Positions 1 through 9,461 of a stretch of DNA of 33,502 nt are shown here, one piece after another; position 1 is the stretch's first letter, and every line of letters starts with the position of its first letter. This stretch comes from Scedosporium boydii (lineage: Eukaryota; Ascomycota; Sordariomycetes; Microascales; Microascaceae). Both the position numbers and the translations under genes were made by a program. The notes under the pieces are model-generated. The model saw only the letters and a program-made list of their open reading frames with translations. It made no database searches and had not been told where the DNA came from. Location: contig NJFT01000328.1 of assembly GCA_002221725.1 (NCBI GenBank), positions 1 to 33,502 of the forward strand, read 5' to 3'.

Positions 1-193
1 GGGGATTTGTGACGTCGACAGGATCCGATCCTGCAATCTTTACTCGACCTATGGCTGAGTGTTGAGTGTTGGAGAGCTGTGTAGATGCTGTGGCGTATGC
101 CAAAGCAAGAGCCTCGAATCTATCGGCGTCAAGATCGTGAAACGTATGTGCTGTGTCAACAAGCGGTTGAGAGGAGAGGGTGAGAATGGTCAT
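1..193 (-). CDS. Possible partial protein-coding gene, runs off left edge
   Basis: On the minus strand an ATG at 193 opens a frame of 64 codons with no stop before the window ends. The conceptual protein starts MTILTLSSQPLVDTAHTF and continues with DADRFEALALAYATAS. I do not recognise the family. Third-position GC is only about 44 percent, lower than in the strong genes nearby, so codon usage does not help much. A minus-strand TTTATAG lies about 50 bases upstream of the ATG, a weak TATA candidate. The only direct evidence is the open frame and its start; it could be chance. Confidence 0.33.
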   Translation of the reverse strand, partial: MTILTLSSQPLVDTAHTFHDLDADRFEALALAYATASTQLSNTQHSAIGRVKIAGSDPVDVTNP

Positions 194-694
194 GCTGTAA
201 GACGGTTACTGGTACAAATTCCTGCGAGCAGATAGCTATAAATCTGAGAGAAGTCTCGAGCTCAGGTTATATTGTTACCTTAAACTTTCCATCTTCCTAC
301 TTCTCTTCGCCGAAGAGAAAGTACACCTCGATCCCGGCCAGATGACCCCACTTTTATCCGGACCGCTTCGGCTTAGTTCGCTCCGGTCGGCAACCGAGTT
401 TCCAGGGGCGAAAGCGGACAACACCTGGCGCGCTACTGCACGGAGTCGACCGGTCCATATTGGGCCGAACTTTTCCTTCTCGCAACCTAGCGCAAGGACA
501 GTCTATGTTAACGCGATGATAAAACGTGGGATTCATAACTATGTTCCACGACCGGGTTCAGGACGGCGTTGGACAAACGAGACAACTTCTTCAAAGCAAA
601 CCTCGACAGTGTAAGTCTAAGTGGCAGAAACGCATTCAATACACATGCCACCCGAAAAGAAGGAGAAAGCGGACGAAAAAGGGAGAGAAAAAGG

Positions 695-720
695 AAAAAA
701 AAAAAAAAAAAAAAAAAAAA
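695..720. repeat. A26 homopolymer inside a purine-rich tract
   Basis: Twenty-six consecutive adenines, followed by a G and another A8, lie inside a longer A/G-rich tract from about 660 to 735. This yields spurious poly-Lys and poly-Phe frames on the two strands. Confidence 0.95.
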
Positions 721-866
721 GAAAAAAAAGAAAAGCAGAACCAAACGAACTTCAAAGTTCAGGTGTATCTAGAAACAGTCAGTCCCACCACCAACTCCAA
801 CCTCGCCCTTCTTCCCGGACCAACCCAACGAGGCGCCGAACGTCCTGACCTCGTTTATAAAAAAAA

Positions 867-880
867 TATATATATATATA
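867..880. repeat. (TA)7 microsatellite
   Basis: Seven TA dinucleotides follow an A-run, about 20 bases beyond the stop codon of the F-box gene and therefore probably in its 3' untranslated region. Confidence 0.9.
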
Positions 881-901
881 CACTTCTAGATGCCCAATCT
901 C

Positions 902-1771
902 CTAGTCAAGATCTACAATATCGTGCTTTTCCAAGAGGTGCTGGGGGAGGGCTTTCAGGGTATATTTATCATTTTGAAATTGCCAGTAACACTTTCGGCA
1001 CGTGAAACCCCAGTCGAACTGTCTCCTCTGGACGTCGAAGTTGGGCGCTGAGACGACGCACTGGTACCTCCAGTGATCATATCTCTGGTCGTCATCGCTC
1101 CTAAGGTTTTGGAAATAAAGAGTAGCTTCCGCGTTATTGGGGAAAAGCAACCTCTCACAGTGCATGTCCCACACTCCGCCCATCGCATAAAGACCAGGCA
1201 CGGCAGTTATACTGTGCCATTTCTCCTCGTCCGGGTTGGCACGATCAGATGGTGGGAGACGAGTTATGTCGATAGGTAAATAGTCCTCGTCGCTGATCGA
1301 AAGGCAATAATGACATGTCCTCTCGCATCGGACGAGGTGAATGAAGCTGCCCATGGTTTTGTCACATGAATGGCAGGTTTGTGCAAGAAGCGTCATGTAT
1401 AATTGTTCTAATGTGAAGTGCTTGGCTCCAATCGCCACTGCTGCTCGGATAACATTCGGGCAGTATCTCATGATGGTGGAATATGTCGGCTGCGAGTCGA
1501 CGAGCGACGTCCCCTTCTTGTTAACCCGGCGAACAGCGCTCAAGCTTACGGGGTCGAGATGATCGAGAACCATGTGCTGGAGTTCGGCGGGGAAGCATTC
1601 CAATGGTCCAAAGGTCGCTTGAGGATTATGGCCGAGTTGAGTGGAGTGCATTGGCAGGTTTAGATCCAGCTTGACATTGTCTAATGTGCCGATGTATGGT
1701 CTGTAGTTTCTTCCGATGTGGTTCCAAATCCTGGCGGATGCTGGCGGTTGTGGCACCTCGGTGAACCTCAT
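902..1771 (-). CDS. F-box protein with cysteine-rich middle and C2H2-like tail
   Basis: A single-exon gene of 289 residues. Residues about 57-100 (LECFPAELQHMVLDHLDPVS, then LSAVRRVNKK) match the F-box pattern of fungal proteins, in which an LP/FP-type start leads into a hydrophobic helix and an LxxVRRVNK segment. F-box proteins bind Skp1 and present substrates to the SCF ubiquitin ligase; that role is inferred from the family. After the F-box come five cysteines (133, 136, 149, 153, 156) spaced like a metal site. At the C terminus a CxxC-x16-HxxxxH arrangement (CRKC to HLLEKH) resembles a zinc finger. No substrate-recognition repeats such as LRR or WD40 are visible, so the target is unknown. 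The gene is transcribed away from the P450, with about 880 bp between the starts. The ATG at 1771 is the first in frame. Confidence 0.8.
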   Translation of the reverse strand: MRFTEVPQPPASARIWNHIGRNYRPYIGTLDNVKLDLNLPMHSTQLGHNPQATFGPLECFPAELQHMVLDHLDPVSLSAVRRVNKKGTSLVDSQPTYSTIMRYCPNVIRAAVAIGAKHFTLEQLYMTLLAQTCHSCDKTMGSFIHLVRCERTCHYCLSISDEDYLPIDITRLPPSDRANPDEEKWHSITAVPGLYAMGGVWDMHCERLLFPNNAEATLYFQNLRSDDDQRYDHWRYQCVVSAPNFDVQRRQFDWGFTCRKCYWQFQNDKYTLKALPQHLLEKHDIVDLD

Positions 1772-2653
1772 GTTTCCAGGCGAGTAAAGATGTTCCCATC
1801 AGGTTTGGATTTTTGGTTTTGTGTGATATAAGGAATCTGACAAAAGAAGGCCTTCAGTTAAAAGTATGTTGAGGTAAGGAGAGAGGATAGTGTATGTATC
1901 CTAACGTGCAAAGGAAGAGGGAAGGGGATTTCAGTAGAGTATTAGAGAGTTGTAAGAATACTCTTCTCTCTCTTTTCTATATCAGAGGGGGATCCTTGAT
2001 ACAGTCTATGATGATTATGATTGATGTCTGTTGCAATGAAGGATTCTCTCGAGGACGGACAGGACACGTTTCTTTGGCATGTTCAAATGTTCAATCATCT
2101 AAACTATTTATACATGGAAAGATGGAACATACATAGACTCAATGCTCTTGACCTTACCGGGTATCAAAATGCCACAATGTAGAATGGCGACTCGCCATCA
2201 AGTATTCAAAGGATATGGAATTCTACCAGAAGAATACCGCACCTCTTCGGATTCCAATCCTGTACCCTCTGCCACCGAAGTCGACTAGAATATGCATTCC
2301 TATGATGCCTAACCCCCCAGGAAGAGTAAACATCGAGACCCACATCCCACGGAAGCAACGGTGAGCAGAGACCGGAGAAGACCGGGATCACTGCAACCAT
2401 CACGCCAACCAAGAGCCAACCCCAGATGCGGTCCTCCGCCGCGGAGAACCGTACTCTCACATCCACGCCCGATCCGACTAGCGTCTAAGCACAGCATGGG
2501 TTTTCCAAATCTTCATCACTCACCCCACCCGCAAGATGAGGCAAAGCCTTCCCCAGTTTTACAAAAGAGATGTTTTTCTCTTCTTCTTCACTATTTATAC
2601 CGGATGGGAGAAAGTTCGAAAACGGCAAAAATAAAGAGGAAAAAAAAAAATCC
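1772..2653. promoter_or_regulatory. Divergent promoter region, F-box gene / P450
   Basis: This 0.88 kb spacer lies between two divergent starts. Six-frame reading shows only short frames without domains (for example 2361-2828 plus, which overlaps the P450 start in another frame). Apart from the TATA candidate for the P450 I see no recognisable operator. Confidence 0.5.
2592..2599 (+). promoter_or_regulatory. TATA-like element upstream of the P450
   Basis: TATTTATA lies about 55 bases before the P450 ATG at 2654, followed by a purine-rich leader. Position and sequence suit a core promoter, but this is pattern matching only. Confidence 0.4.
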
Positions 2654-4757
2654 ATGGCTCTCGCTCGCGTCGTCCACACACTCGCCATCTGTAGCGGCGC
2701 CGCCCTCGCGTCGGCATGGGTCGCATGGGAGGTTTGGTCATACTGGCGCCTCAGCCATGTTCCTGGACCGTTGCCCATGGCGCTGTCCGGCTACCCGATC
2801 AAAGAACTTACCCGGAGCGGGAGGATGAGCTTTGAGCTACAAAGATTGCAGAAGGAGTATGGTATGTTGGTTTTCTTTTGAAAATTGGAACCATGGTATT
2901 CTTATGAATAGAGTTTTCGTCCTTGTCGCCTTGTCGCCTTGAGGGAGGTGTCGGACAAAGGTGCCCGGAATGGACTGGCCGGAAGCGGCGTAGCTCAAGG
3001 CGAACGCTAACTTGCGTTTTGTAGGCCCTCTACTTCGAGTAGGACCAAACCAAGTCCTCTTCGCAGATGCAGAGACCTATCGCAGGGTCTTCGGTGAACA
3101 CTCGCTCTTCTTCAAAGGGCTTTGGTGTTCGCCTTTGGCTGCATTCCACGACCGGGACAGTCTCTCTTCTTTGACAAATGGGGAACACTGGAGGGCCAAT
3201 GGGACAGCGCGTACCCCAGATGTAAGTAATATTTTTTTCTTCTTCAATTGCTAGGCGACAACGTGAGAACCCAAGATGGAGCTGGGAGACGGGAATGCCT
3301 CTGTCGCAGCGTAATGGATCCTTCAGACAAAGTCTGAACCTACCCTCTTTCCGACCAGTCCGCCGCGCAGTGCAACGGGTTATACCACATCAGCAGAGCC
3401 AGGAATTCGCCTCCACTTACCCTTCGTCCCATGATCTAACATGATGAAATTATTGCATGTAGACAACTAACGGTCTCGATCTCGGAAAGCAGTGCCTAGG
3501 CGACGAAAACGGGGCCTTCGAATCGATCATCGACAAGCGCATCGCCGAGTTCATCAACCTCCTCGAGCGCAAGCACATCTCTACTCCAACCGAATACCGC
3601 CCCATCGAACTCTCCCATCGATGTCAAGCCCTCGCCCTCGACGTCATCAGCGACGTCGGCTTTGGCGATGGTATAGGCATCCGCAAGAACGACTGCGACG
3701 TGTGTAGCCATGCTACGTCCATCGGCGATGGCTTCTCCCCGATTTCGACCCAGACGCCGAACATGCCTTGGTTGGGTACGTTGATGAAAAGGTGGCCGTT
3801 TAGTATTTCGACGTTAATGCACGGAGCAACCGCTGCCCTTCGTAGGATAATGCCGTGAGTTGAAACCAACGTGCAGCCGTTGTCCAGCTACCAATGATTG
3901 ATTAGTTGGCCGCCGTTCGCCGTCCTTGAAAAGGACTTCACCACTGGTCCAGCCAGCAACGGCACAATGACCTCTCACATCCAGGACTCCAACTGCAACG
4001 GGACGCCGAACGAGGTCTGCACAGAACTGTAAGAAAAGCCTCTTACCAACCAAGCGTCCCCCAACTAAACGAAATGCTAGTATCACCAATTCAGCCTCCA
4101 CCACAGCCGCCATCCGCACCACCATCCTCTGCCTCCTAACAAACCCCACCGCCCTCTCCAAACTCCGCGCCGAAATTGACTCCGGCCTCGCCCTCGACGC
4201 CATCAGCACCCCCCTCATCCGCGACGCCGAAGCGCGCCACCTGCCCTACCTCCAGGCCATCATCAAGGAAGGTCTCCGCATGTATCCCCCTCCTTGCGCT
4301 ACGCTCGACTCCTACAAGGAAGTTCCTCTCGGTGGCGTAGAAGTACATGGCTGCCTCCTTCCGGCTGGTACGCGGGTTGGCGTTAATACGCTGGCGGTGA
4401 TGCGCGATTCTGGTACGTTTGGGCCCGATGCTGAAGTGTTTAACCCCGATAGGTGGCTGGGTGATGGTGGGAAGGTCGAGAAGATGAGCGCTGTTTTGGA
4501 TTTGGTGTTTGGGAGTGGTGAGGGCGAGTGTATTGGGAGGACCGTTGCGTTTATGGAGCTAAACAAGGTGTTTGTCGAGGTAAGACAGGACGCATTTCCA
4601 GCACAAGCAAAGAATATAGTATCGGCTGACGGGGGTGATTTAGTTGTTCAAACGGTTTGATTTTACGATTGAAAACGCGCCGATGACACTTAGGGATACG
4701 GTGTGTTGCGTTACGGATGACTTTAAGCTGAGGGCTACTCACCGAGTTCGTGCTTGA
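2654..4757 (+). CDS. Cytochrome P450 monooxygenase, pisatin-demethylase-like (six exons)
   Basis: The model is join(2654..2861, 3025..3221, 3463..3854, 3906..4028, 4081..4579, 4644..4757). It closes in frame at 510 residues, the normal size for a microsomal P450. An N-terminal hydrophobic anchor is followed by the hinge VPGPLP. The K-helix ExxR is E370-R373 (KEGLRMYPP), the PERF-like motif is NPDRW near 428-432, and the haem loop is FGSGEGECIG at 450-459 with Cys457 as thiolate ligand. LLERKHISTPTEYRP and AEARHLPYLQA are typical of pisatin-demethylase-like fungal P450s. Introns 3-5 are 51, 52 and 64 bp with clean GT-AG ends and matching phase. Intron 2 (241 bp) is the least certain, because the C-helix region around it is poorly conserved. 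The I-helix reads NSASTT where AGSDTT is usual, so the acid is missing, and Glu replaces the usual Arg/Lys in the haem loop. The substrate is unknown and no secondary-metabolite backbone gene is in the window. Confidence 0.85.
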
Positions 4758-5117
4758 GGGACAGGCTTGAATTTCTGGTGTTCATGGGTGATGAGGCGAT
4801 GAGGACTGTTTAATTTACGGGGGCCGAGAGCTCAGATTGGTGAGCACCATCGCATTGATTGTATACTCTCTGATCACCACTCTGGTTTAGACTTCCCGGG
4901 TCTTGGTAATGGCTTGTTGGTGCCTGGAAACGCGGGAGTGGGTTGCCGGCGCGATTGGGTCGTTGTGCGGAACAGTGTTGATAGTATTGTGATATCCCCT
5001 ACTCATGTGAACGTTTTTCTATGTTTTAAAACCTGTGTGTCTACGGCAAAGCTCTAAATGGGTATCATTGATTCTCACATTTGCCTCAACAAGGCTGTAC
5101 AGTCCACGGACAGATAC
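4758..5117. other. Convergent 3' intergenic region
   Basis: These 360 bp separate the stop codons of the P450 (plus) and the METTL16-type gene (minus) and presumably hold both 3' UTRs. The right end may contain a short terminal intron and exon of the methyltransferase gene (5041-5121). I see nothing else. Confidence 0.5.
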
Positions 5118-5121
5118 TTAC
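5114..5121 (-). promoter_or_regulatory. Consensus 5' splice-site sequence overlapping the METTL16-type stop codon
   Basis: The gene ends CTC AAG TAA GTA T, so the TAA stop lies within a perfect GTAAGT donor. A possible acceptor TTTAG ends at 5054 (68-nt intron). Use of it would replace the terminal Lys-stop by Lys-Ala-Leu-Pro-stop, with the new stop at 5041-5043. The branch site is weak. Use of the site is unproven. Confidence 0.4.
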
Positions 5122-6672
5122 TTGAGCATCGCGCTCAATCTCGTCCTCAAAAAGCCCAAGAGGCTCTCAAGCAACGAAACATCATGTCCCTCCATCCACC
5201 TACATATAATCTTGACGTCCTCCCTCCCCGCAATGACCGATATCCTAAAGCCAATGGCACAAACATTCCCCTCCTCCTTCCCTTCAGCGGAGACCTTCGT
5301 CCGGACATCAACACCCGTGTCTCCCTTCTCCGCACGCATCTTCTTCCTCCTCCACGCCCTACTCCAAACGTTCTGCCTCGCCCTCCCCAGCCCCGCGAGC
5401 TCCTTCTCATCCCACGCCCAAGAGATCAGCTCCAGCCCGCTTCCGAGCTCCCTCACCGCCCCCGCAAGCTTGCCAATATCTACTTCACCCACCTTTACCG
5501 TAAAAACTTCATGCACCACGCTCGGTGGCAACACCTTACACCACGCAGGCTCGCTCATCCCCCTACATGCCCCCTCATCAGGCCTCATGGATCCAAAACT
5601 CCAACCTACAGCCCACCTCATCGTCTTCGATCCCTGCACAAACTCCGTGACGGCGTAATTGTCCACCCCCTTCCCCCTCAACATGTCCACGACGACCTCC
5701 ACGCTGGAGTGCTTCCCTAACATGGCCGTATACCACCGTACCTGTTCCCTCAGCAAGAGGGACTCGTCGAAGATGCGTTTGACGAAGGCTACTTCACCTC
5801 CCTCCGTGACCATCTCCGAGGGTGATCCGGTGCAAGCCGTGTGTGGGGGGCGGGACTTTTTCTGGGCGAGGGATGAGAGCTCGGCGGCGGAGGTGTAGAA
5901 GGGAGGATTTGTCATGGTGAAGGTTAGGGGGAGCATGGAAGGTGGGATGAGGGTGTCTGTCGAGGTGCGGCTGAGGAGGGCGATTCTGGAGTTGAGAGAG
6001 TTGGCTTTGATGTTTTTGGCCGCGTAGGAGAGGCTTTTTTCATCGATGTCTTTGTAGGTTGTTAGATGGGGGAGGAAACGAGGAGGAATTGGAGTAGCTT
6101 ACCGGTTGCGACAAAGGTCCAGGGTCTTTGCGTACAGGCTAGGAGGGGGTAGATGCAACTTGCGCCAGTGCCGATATCCAGACCGCAAACGAATTGATCC
6201 TTTGGATCTTGGTAGGATGTCGTGTCGAGGAGGTCTTTGAGCCAGAGGATGTAGTTGTGTCGATTGGGGACAGGCGGACACAGCCTATCGGGCGGTAGCT
6301 CGATCTTCAGTCCAAAATCGGACTTGAGTAGAGTCTTTGTGAGCTGGACGACGGACCGGGGATCGTTGAAGTCGATCTGGCCGTGTTTCAGACTATTTTA
6401 CAACTCGGTGTCAGTGGAAAAAAGGAAAGTCTTCGCATACAAGGCGAGTGAGAGAGTGGGCTGCAGTACACTTTCGCAAAGTCCGCATCTTCTCTGGCAA
6501 GCTGTCTAAAGTCAGGTTCTGTCGCGTAGAGATTTCGATAATATGTGTCTGCTTCTACGCTGGGTTGGAGGGGTCTTTGTGATCGTTGGCGATGATTGAG
6601 CCCTGGGGTAGTAGGTATGCCGTTGGGATCTTCTGGGGGCGGCGAGTGAGGGCGCTTCGTCCCCGCCAACAT
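5118..6672 (-). CDS. METTL16-type U6 snRNA N6-adenosine methyltransferase
   Basis: The model is complement(join(5118..6049, 6103..6392, 6470..6672)), 474 residues; the 53 and 77 bp introns keep phase. The family (Methyltransf_10/DUF890; human METTL16, fission yeast Mtl16) methylates the adenosine in the U6 snRNA ACAGA box that contacts 5' splice sites. The SAM-binding loop is DIGTGAS at 140-146, in GLDIGTGASCIYPLL, almost as in animal METTL16. The catalytic motif is NPPF at 212-215. Downstream signatures also match: MVTEGGEVAFVKRIFDES, VRWYTAMLGK and TEFVQGSKTMRWA. The N-terminal DFAKV...HGQIDFNDPRSV corresponds to the family's RNA-binding lead-in. The C-terminal half (after about residue 340) is fungal-specific and I cannot assign it. 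The enzyme should act in the nucleus. The TAA stop lies in a GTAAGTAT sequence, so a further small intron is possible. Budding yeast lacks this gene; filamentous fungi usually keep it. Confidence 0.9.
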
Positions 6673-7364
6673 TTTTATGTGTTCTCTTTAGAGTGTTTGT
6701 CGATCTGGCGGTTAAGGTGGACTGGCACGGATGTAATCCTTAAGAGAAATGAGACTCAATTGAGGCTTGACGGATCAATTAGATTTGATGAGGATGTTTG
6801 GTGAGAGCTTCGACCTTTGAGCTTTGAGAAGGAGCTGCTGGTGCTGGTTCTGACGTCAGGGAGGGCAGCTTTCTCATGGTGTTATTATAATTCTCACACT
6901 GTATTTAGAAGCCCTATAAAGTTGGGGTACGGCGAGTTTTAGGTTCCTTATTTACAGTGCGAATATCTAATGCCACTGGTATCCGCTTCATGGTTGATGG
7001 GAGGGAAGGAGCAACCGAGATGAGGACTTTAGACATGAGATTCGTCGTCATGATGGTCTCTCATCAAGCTCGCCAAAACCTCAGCTCCTCGGTAAGTCCT
7101 GATCTTGGCATACTGAGTAAACATCACTCATCAAGTCTCTTACAATTGTATGTCCCTCCCCGGCTCTCTATCAAGGGTCCTTGAAGTTCTCTCGAATCAA
7201 TCTATAAGAAAACGACATCTTCATCTACTCATATACATATTATGCATCTCATCTTATATGGTAACCATGCAACATACAGCAACAAAGAAAAACCCAGTCC
7301 CATGCCAAAGAGAAAGAACACAAGGAAAAGAACCTAAAATGAATCTTCAACACCGATGACCCTC
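6673..7364. other. Intergenic region upstream of the METTL16-type gene
   Basis: About 0.7 kb holds the promoter of the methyltransferase gene and the 3' end of the next minus-strand gene. The short frames here have no recognisable domain and are probably chance. Confidence 0.5.
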
Positions 7365-8441
7365 TCACCTCCCCCACAACAAAACCCTCCACCTCCACCC
7401 CTCCAAAGTCTTCAAATCCTTCTCATCAACCTCAAAGCCCCCGTCTTCCACCTTATTCAGCAACTTCTTGACCCTCCTCGAAAGCGTCTTGGCCACCCTC
7501 AGCGCCACCTCGTTCTGGAAAACGTACAGCGCCGCGAAGACGAAAAACGCGAAGGAAGCGGCCACGCCACCGCGGCCCAGCACCGAGGATCGGATACGTT
7601 GGAGGAGGGTTTTGCTCCGGTGGAAGGCGTATTCTGTGTCGTTGGAGGCGTGCTCGAGGTCGTAGTGGTAGTGTTGTTGGGACGAAGGAGAGTACGTGGC
7701 GGTGCCGGCTGTGGTGGTGGTGAGGGAGGTGGAGGTAGAGGAGGGGGTGACGATGCGGAGGATGGCTTTTACGGCGGGGAAGAACGTGGCCCTGTGTTAT
7801 GTTTTTGTTAGCCTTTGCTCTGGTGTATGGATGAGAAGCTCAGGAGGAAAATCATGAGGGAGGTAGAAAAGGACTTACATGGCACCACCGACAAGCCAGC
7901 GCCTCCACCGATGACTCTCCTTCGACCTCACAACCTCCCGGAGCTCAATCCTCAAAGCCCTGAGATCCTTCACCAACAAGCCCCCCGAAGCGCGAAGCTT
8001 AGAGTCGATATCCGAGCTAGCCGTGCTCCCCGGCGGCGCATTCTGGCGCCTCTTGACTAGTTCGACGAACTCCTTGAGCCCGTACTGGGTATTGGCGCGG
8101 ATGGTGGCGATATCCTGTGTCGTCGCCGAGAGCATGGGCGTCATAGAGGGAGGCGGCGCGAGCGGCCCCGGATCGCTGTATATTCTCTGCGGACGGAACG
8201 GATCGGTGGCTTGGTATCGGTCATCGCGGGGCGGACGCGGCGGAAGGTCGGAGGGATGGGAGGAGAGTTGTTCGAGGCCGGCGGGGCCGAGCATTTGAGC
8301 CTCGGAGGGGGGACGTTGGGGACCCGGGGGAGGAGGGCCGGGAGGGGGGCCGTATTGGGCGGAGGGGGAGGGGAGGGCGCCGGACATTGAGGGGGGATCC
8401 ATTGGGTGGGAGGAGTAGTGAGATGGGGGTTGGGTAGACAT
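7365..8441 (-). CDS. Conserved-looking fungal membrane protein, proline-rich N terminus, function unknown
   Basis: The model is complement(join(7365..7791, 7879..8441)), 329 residues; the 87-bp intron has a GTAAGT donor and CAG acceptor and its phase closes. The first about 110 residues are rich in Pro, Ser and Gly (for example PPPGPPPPGPQRPP) and probably disordered. Residues about 115-180 form a charged helical segment (IRANTQYGLKEFVELVKRRQ, then LRALRIELREVVRSKESHRW). Hydrophobic stretches follow at about 182-202 and 264-281 (VAASFAFFVFAALYVF), consistent with two membrane segments. A basic amphipathic C-terminal helix ends the protein (RVAKTLSRRVKKLLNKVE). I chose the ATG at 8441 because the upstream frame to 8753 contains a low-complexity Phe/Ser stretch that is really the pyrimidine-rich leader. 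I do not recognise a named domain. The architecture resembles organelle-membrane adaptor proteins, but that is a guess. Confidence 0.7.
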
Positions 8442-9461
8442 TTTGTTCGGTCGGGTTTTGAGATTGACGTTTTGGATTGAGGAGATTGGGGGAAGGTGGG
8501 GGGAGCTTGAAGATGGGGGAACGGACCAGCCCGGAGCGATGGATGGCGTCCTGGGGTCTGCCGAAATTAAAGACTTGGCTTCTGAAGAGTCGAGGTCAAG
8601 TCCACGATTGTCCACACAATTTATCGCGGGGTTATAAGACAGGATGAAGAACGGGGACGGACAAAAGAACAGGAAAGAGAAGAAAGAGAGAGAGGAAAAG
8701 CAAAAAGGGGTTTGGATTGAGGTTGGAAAATAAACGCCTGACGCATGATGCAAATATTCTGGGTGGCTGGGAAAAAGGCTCGGACCAAGACGTCAAATGC
8801 GGTGATGCAGGCCAATTGACTCGACCAAACTCGGTTCGGGGCGGGGCGTGATGCCAGGTTCTGCGTGTTTTCCTGCGTGCGACCTGCAGCGAAGACCCCC
8901 AAGACGCCCAAGACCAGCTGAGAACATGCAGACACATCCACACATCCTCGGTATGCAGAGAGGCTCTTCTTCTTGCACAGCTTGGACTTAATTCTTGGCC
9001 ACCCATGTTATTCGTTCACCGCTTGAGCTTAGGTACAAGGCGAGGCGGAGAATGCTAATTCTAGCCTCTAGGACACTGACGATATCTCAGAATGAATCGC
9101 ACAGTTCGGTGTCTTACTGCCAGGTCATATTCTGATTGAAGTTACAAGACACACACTGATCTAGTACGAGATGTCGTGGATCCCTTTACGTCCAGTGCCT
9201 GCCCACATCTGTTCCTGCACAACATCTGTGAAGCTGGGAGCTTGGAAGCAAGATGTATTGAACATGGAATTTTATTGGACGTCGAGTACGGCTTCTCCGA
9301 CCTATGGGGATATTTTCGAGGATCCTTGCTCTTCTCAGCTGGTCTAAATCAATAGACTGTTTCCGAGATACTGGGCACCGAAAACTCCAGCCCAACTCGG
9401 TCAACATCTCCAACCTCCACCGCAGAAACGGCCACCTTCGCGCTGCAACTTGCCACCGAGT
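8442..9461. other. Intergenic region, promoter of the membrane-protein gene
   Basis: The minus strand just upstream of 8441 (about 8640-8720 on the plus strand, A/G-rich) is pyrimidine-rich, as is common in leaders and promoters of filamentous fungi. Short minus frames here (8621-8941, 8632-9006) overlap each other in different frames and carry no domain. The right part is the 3' flank of the orphan gene. Confidence 0.45.

Larger units (their letters stand above)
194..901. other. Intergenic stretch, low complexity, no convincing gene
   Basis: There is a plus-strand TATAAAT at 236-242 and a pyrimidine-rich stretch at about 285-310. A short plus frame from 342 ends at 614 in a GTAAGT sequence. 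Its predicted peptide has no recognisable domain, and the region downstream is an adenine run, so I do not call a gene. The right end probably holds the 3' UTR of the F-box gene. Confidence 0.5.

Noticed and set aside
342..614. 90-codon plus frame with an upstream TATAAAT and a GTAAGT at its end
   Set aside because: The peptide has no family resemblance, and the downstream sequence is an adenine-rich tract that would encode poly-Lys; no convincing second exon.
508..848. Poly-Lys and poly-Phe frames
   Set aside because: Translations of the A26 tract; simple-sequence artefacts.
3255..3262. 8-base micro-exon in P450 intron 2
   Set aside because: It would break the frame with the next exon at 3463.
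5035..5720. Two plus frames of 207 and 220 codons
   Set aside because: Shadows of the METTL16-type gene on the opposite strand, which has clear family motifs.
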